From the NCBI GenBank assembly GCA_029554865.1, contig JAKPUX010000316.1:1-51376 (forward strand): a stretch of DNA of 51,376 bases, given 5' to 3'. Below, in pieces: positions 49,885-51,376 of the stretch; position 1 is the stretch's first letter; every line of letters starts with the position of its first letter. This DNA is from a bacterium. Lineage in GTDB: Bacteria; Zhuqueibacterota; Zhuqueibacteria; Residuimicrobiales; Residuimicrobiaceae. Both the position numbers and the translations under genes were made by a program. The notes under the pieces are model-generated. The model did not search any database, had not been told where the DNA came from, and saw only the letters and a list, made by a program, of their open reading frames with translations.

Positions 49885-51081
49885 GGCTGTGTCACTGACT
49901 CGAATGATTATAGGAGATATCCTGATTCAAACCTCTCTTCATCCGTCCACAACCCCGGCCAATCCGGGAATGCGCTCACCGTGGGCGCATTTACCAGTAA
50001 AATCCAAATTCAAGATACCATGCTCCAGAATTATCGACCTGTCGCTGATAAAGGCGAACTTTCACCTTTCAGCACAACTTCCCTGCTTTGGCCAAAGAGA
50101 AAATGGCCCCTAAAGCCTGAAGTGGTATTCGAAGGAGGGGATGTAGCGATAGGCCCGAATGATTCAGTGGTAATTGCAGATGACCTTCAGCTAATCTCCA
50201 CCTATCATGATCCGCAGATAACTCAGTTTGCTCCATTTGGCCAAACAAGCGCCGCCGCAGCTCAAACAGCGTGGATGGCCGCGCAAATCCAGGCAAGCTA
50301 TCCTGAAGCCTGGCCTGAGACGGTCAGAGCGCTGATCGTCCATACGGCGGAATGGACTGATGCCATGAGAAGACAATTCCTTCCCGACTCAGCTGGTACA
50401 GAGGCGTATGAGAGACTGTTGAGAATATGTGGTTATGGGGTACCCAATCTCGAACGAGCGCTGCGCTGTGCTGCGAATTCCCTGACCCTTATCTCCCAGA
50501 ATGAACTTCAGCCCTACTCTGTTCGAGATGGACGGGCTGTAACCAATGACCTGCATTATTATCGATTGCCGTGGGCCTCTGATGTGTTACGAGATATGGG
50601 TGAGATCATTGTGACCATGCGGGTAACGCTTTCCTATTTTATTGAACCCGGACCAGGCGAAGTTGGCTGGCAGTATCGCTGCCGTTACCCGTCCCATGCA
50701 TTACGATTCGCCGCTAATGGTCCGGGGGAGAGTGAGCGGGAATTTTTGGCGAGGATCAATTTGCAGGCGCGGGAGGAAGAAGGGCATCCCGGAACAGAGG
50801 GACCACAAGATCACTGGCTTATCGGCAATGCACGAAATGTTGGATCAATTCATTCTGATATTTGGAATGGTTCGGCAGCAGAATTAGCAGCCTCTAATCT
50901 CATCTGTATGTATCCCGCTGGTGGCTGGTGGAGGGAACGAAAACATCTGGGGCGGATAAATAAACGTGCAAGATATTCCTTGATCGTTTCTATATTAACT
51001 CAGGAATCAACCATCGATATTTACACCCCTGTAGCTGCTCAAATACGAGCCGCCATACCAGTAGCAATACCTGTACGTTAA
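49885..51081 (+). pseudogene. C-terminal part of an IetS-like S8 subtilase
   Basis: From about 49885 the frame reads YPDSNLSSSVHNPGQSGNAL, 'TVGAFTSKIQIQDT' and GELSPFSTTSLLWP, then PLKPEVVFEGG. It continues FGQTSAAAAQTAWMAAQIQ with the catalytic Ser, RICGYGVPNLERALRCA, 'TMRVTLSYFIEPGPGEVGW' and GSIHSDIWNGSAAELAASN. This is the C-terminal two-thirds of the subtilisin-like protease paired with an AAA ATPase in the IetAS anti-phage system. The N-terminal region with catalytic Asp and His is missing. An ATG at 49813 lies within the palindromes and encodes unrelated residues. No AAA ATPase gene is adjacent, so it is a remnant. Confidence 0.75.
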
Positions 51082-51092
51082 CACAAAAAAAG

Positions 51093-51102
51093 CACAACAT
51101 TG
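51093..51102 (+). repeat. 10-bp direct repeat of part of the palindrome region
   Basis: CACAACATTG here repeats 49806-49815 exactly. The two copies flank the subtilase remnant, about 1.3 kb apart. A 10-bp match could be coincidence but the context suggests a rearrangement boundary. Confidence 0.3.
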
Positions 51103-51154
51103 CAAAAGAAACTCTCCCTGCTTGCGCAGAGGCGTCGGACGAACAGATTAAATC

Positions 51155-51376
51155 CGTAATTTTGTGTAAAAAGAGTTTGTAAATAAAAAGAGTCATGCTT
51201 ACATCCCTTTGTCATCAACCCTTAATTAAAAGGAAAGGATGTTCACATGACTCAAGGGAAAGATACAGAAGTCTCGGCAAATCTGCAAACAACTTTGTTG
51301 GATGAGCATCATTTTTTAGCCGGTTTGGTTCAAGGGTGTTTGCAGGAACTGATTAAGAGTGAATTTGATCGATACA
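51155..51376 (+). mobile_element. Left end of an IS256-family insertion sequence (runs off the window)
   Basis: The transposase gene starts at 51247, and the sequence from about 51155 (TAATTTTGTGTAAAAAGAG) is a plausible terminal repeat and promoter-bearing left end, about 90 bases before the gene as usual in this family. The right end lies outside the window, so the terminal repeat cannot be verified. Confidence 0.5.
51247..51376 (+). CDS. IS256-family transposase (3' partial)
   Basis: 43 codons are visible before the window ends: MTQGKDTEVSANLQTTLLDE, then HHFLAGLVQGCLQELIKSEF and DRY. The segment FLAGLVQGCLQELIKSEFDR corresponds to the N-terminal helix of IS256/mutator-type transposases (FLRELVQ...LQ.LLEAE...GA), just before the usual IGA motif. 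The DDE catalytic domain lies beyond the edge. AAAGGAAAGG precedes the ATG. Whether it is intact cannot be seen. Confidence 0.6.
   Translation, partial: MTQGKDTEVSANLQTTLLDEHHFLAGLVQGCLQELIKSEFDRY

Overview
The window looks like a high-GC chromosomal segment from an FCB-group bacterium, most likely of the Calditrichota/KSB1 kind. This is an inference from gene content, since no rRNA or other taxonomic marker is present. The reasons are: several large secreted proteins ending in a Por-type (type IX secretion, T9SS) C-terminal sorting domain of the form 'NYPNPFNP...SGIYFYRL...RKMLLLK'; a PorV/PorQ-family outer membrane protein; a TonB-dependent receptor with an N-terminal carboxypeptidase-like domain; and a System I cytochrome c maturation operon. 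Many genes have recognisable single-gene promoters with 17-bp spacers.

Layout. 1-564 is the 3' end of a secreted beta-helix-like protein. 678-10962 is a tightly spaced seven-gene run on the plus strand: TonB-dependent receptor, PorV-like protein, beta-propeller lipoprotein, secreted FN3/FlgD-like protein, SIS sugar isomerase, EamA transporter and exported amidohydrolase. It ends at a rho-independent terminator. 11133-16713 is the ccm operon (ccmF, a CcmI-like fusion, ccmA, ccmB, ccmC, and a 42-codon ccmD). 16714-17291 is a scar of joined gene fragments, followed by a metallophosphoesterase. Next come an LVIVD-repeat secreted protein (18666-21680) and a DUF1846 protein with a small membrane protein.

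23904-32286 is a minus-strand plant-polysaccharide block: cellobiose phosphorylase, a GT39-type membrane protein, a pectate lyase and a GH67 alpha-glucuronidase. 32549-38411 holds small plus-strand metabolic genes (an HD-domain protein, a GyrI-like protein, a lipoprotein racemase, a TPR protein) and a minus-strand SGNH esterase. 38466-40294 is hybrid cluster protein with a BFD-like ferredoxin, under a promoter with an operator-like palindrome. 40459-45888 holds a membrane protein, an OmpA-family protein and a large GH9 cellulase.

The right end is accessory. There is a C-terminal stub of a FAD oxidoreductase, then a coupled yjbQ / HipA-like kinase / DUF3037 operon. A tRNA 3'-end-like sequence at 48018-48045 marks a visible fall in GC. 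Beyond it lie a dead IS91-family transposase, a Fic-family AMPylase, twin CACACAA-N6-TTGTGTG palindromes, a truncated IetS-like subtilase (half of a known anti-phage pair) and the start of an IS256-family element that runs off the edge.

How the genes fit together. The cellulase, pectate lyase, alpha-glucuronidase and esterase would attack cellulose, pectin and glucuronoxylan outside the cytoplasm. Cellobiose phosphorylase would then use cellobiose inside. Type IX-like secretion and TonB-linked transport would handle export and uptake. The most distinctive observations are the recurrent TTGATT-N17-TAATTT promoter family with a conserved TTGGC before the -10 box, the seven-gene surface/sugar operon, the mobile region starting at a tRNA-like end, and the twin palindromes beside the Fic gene.
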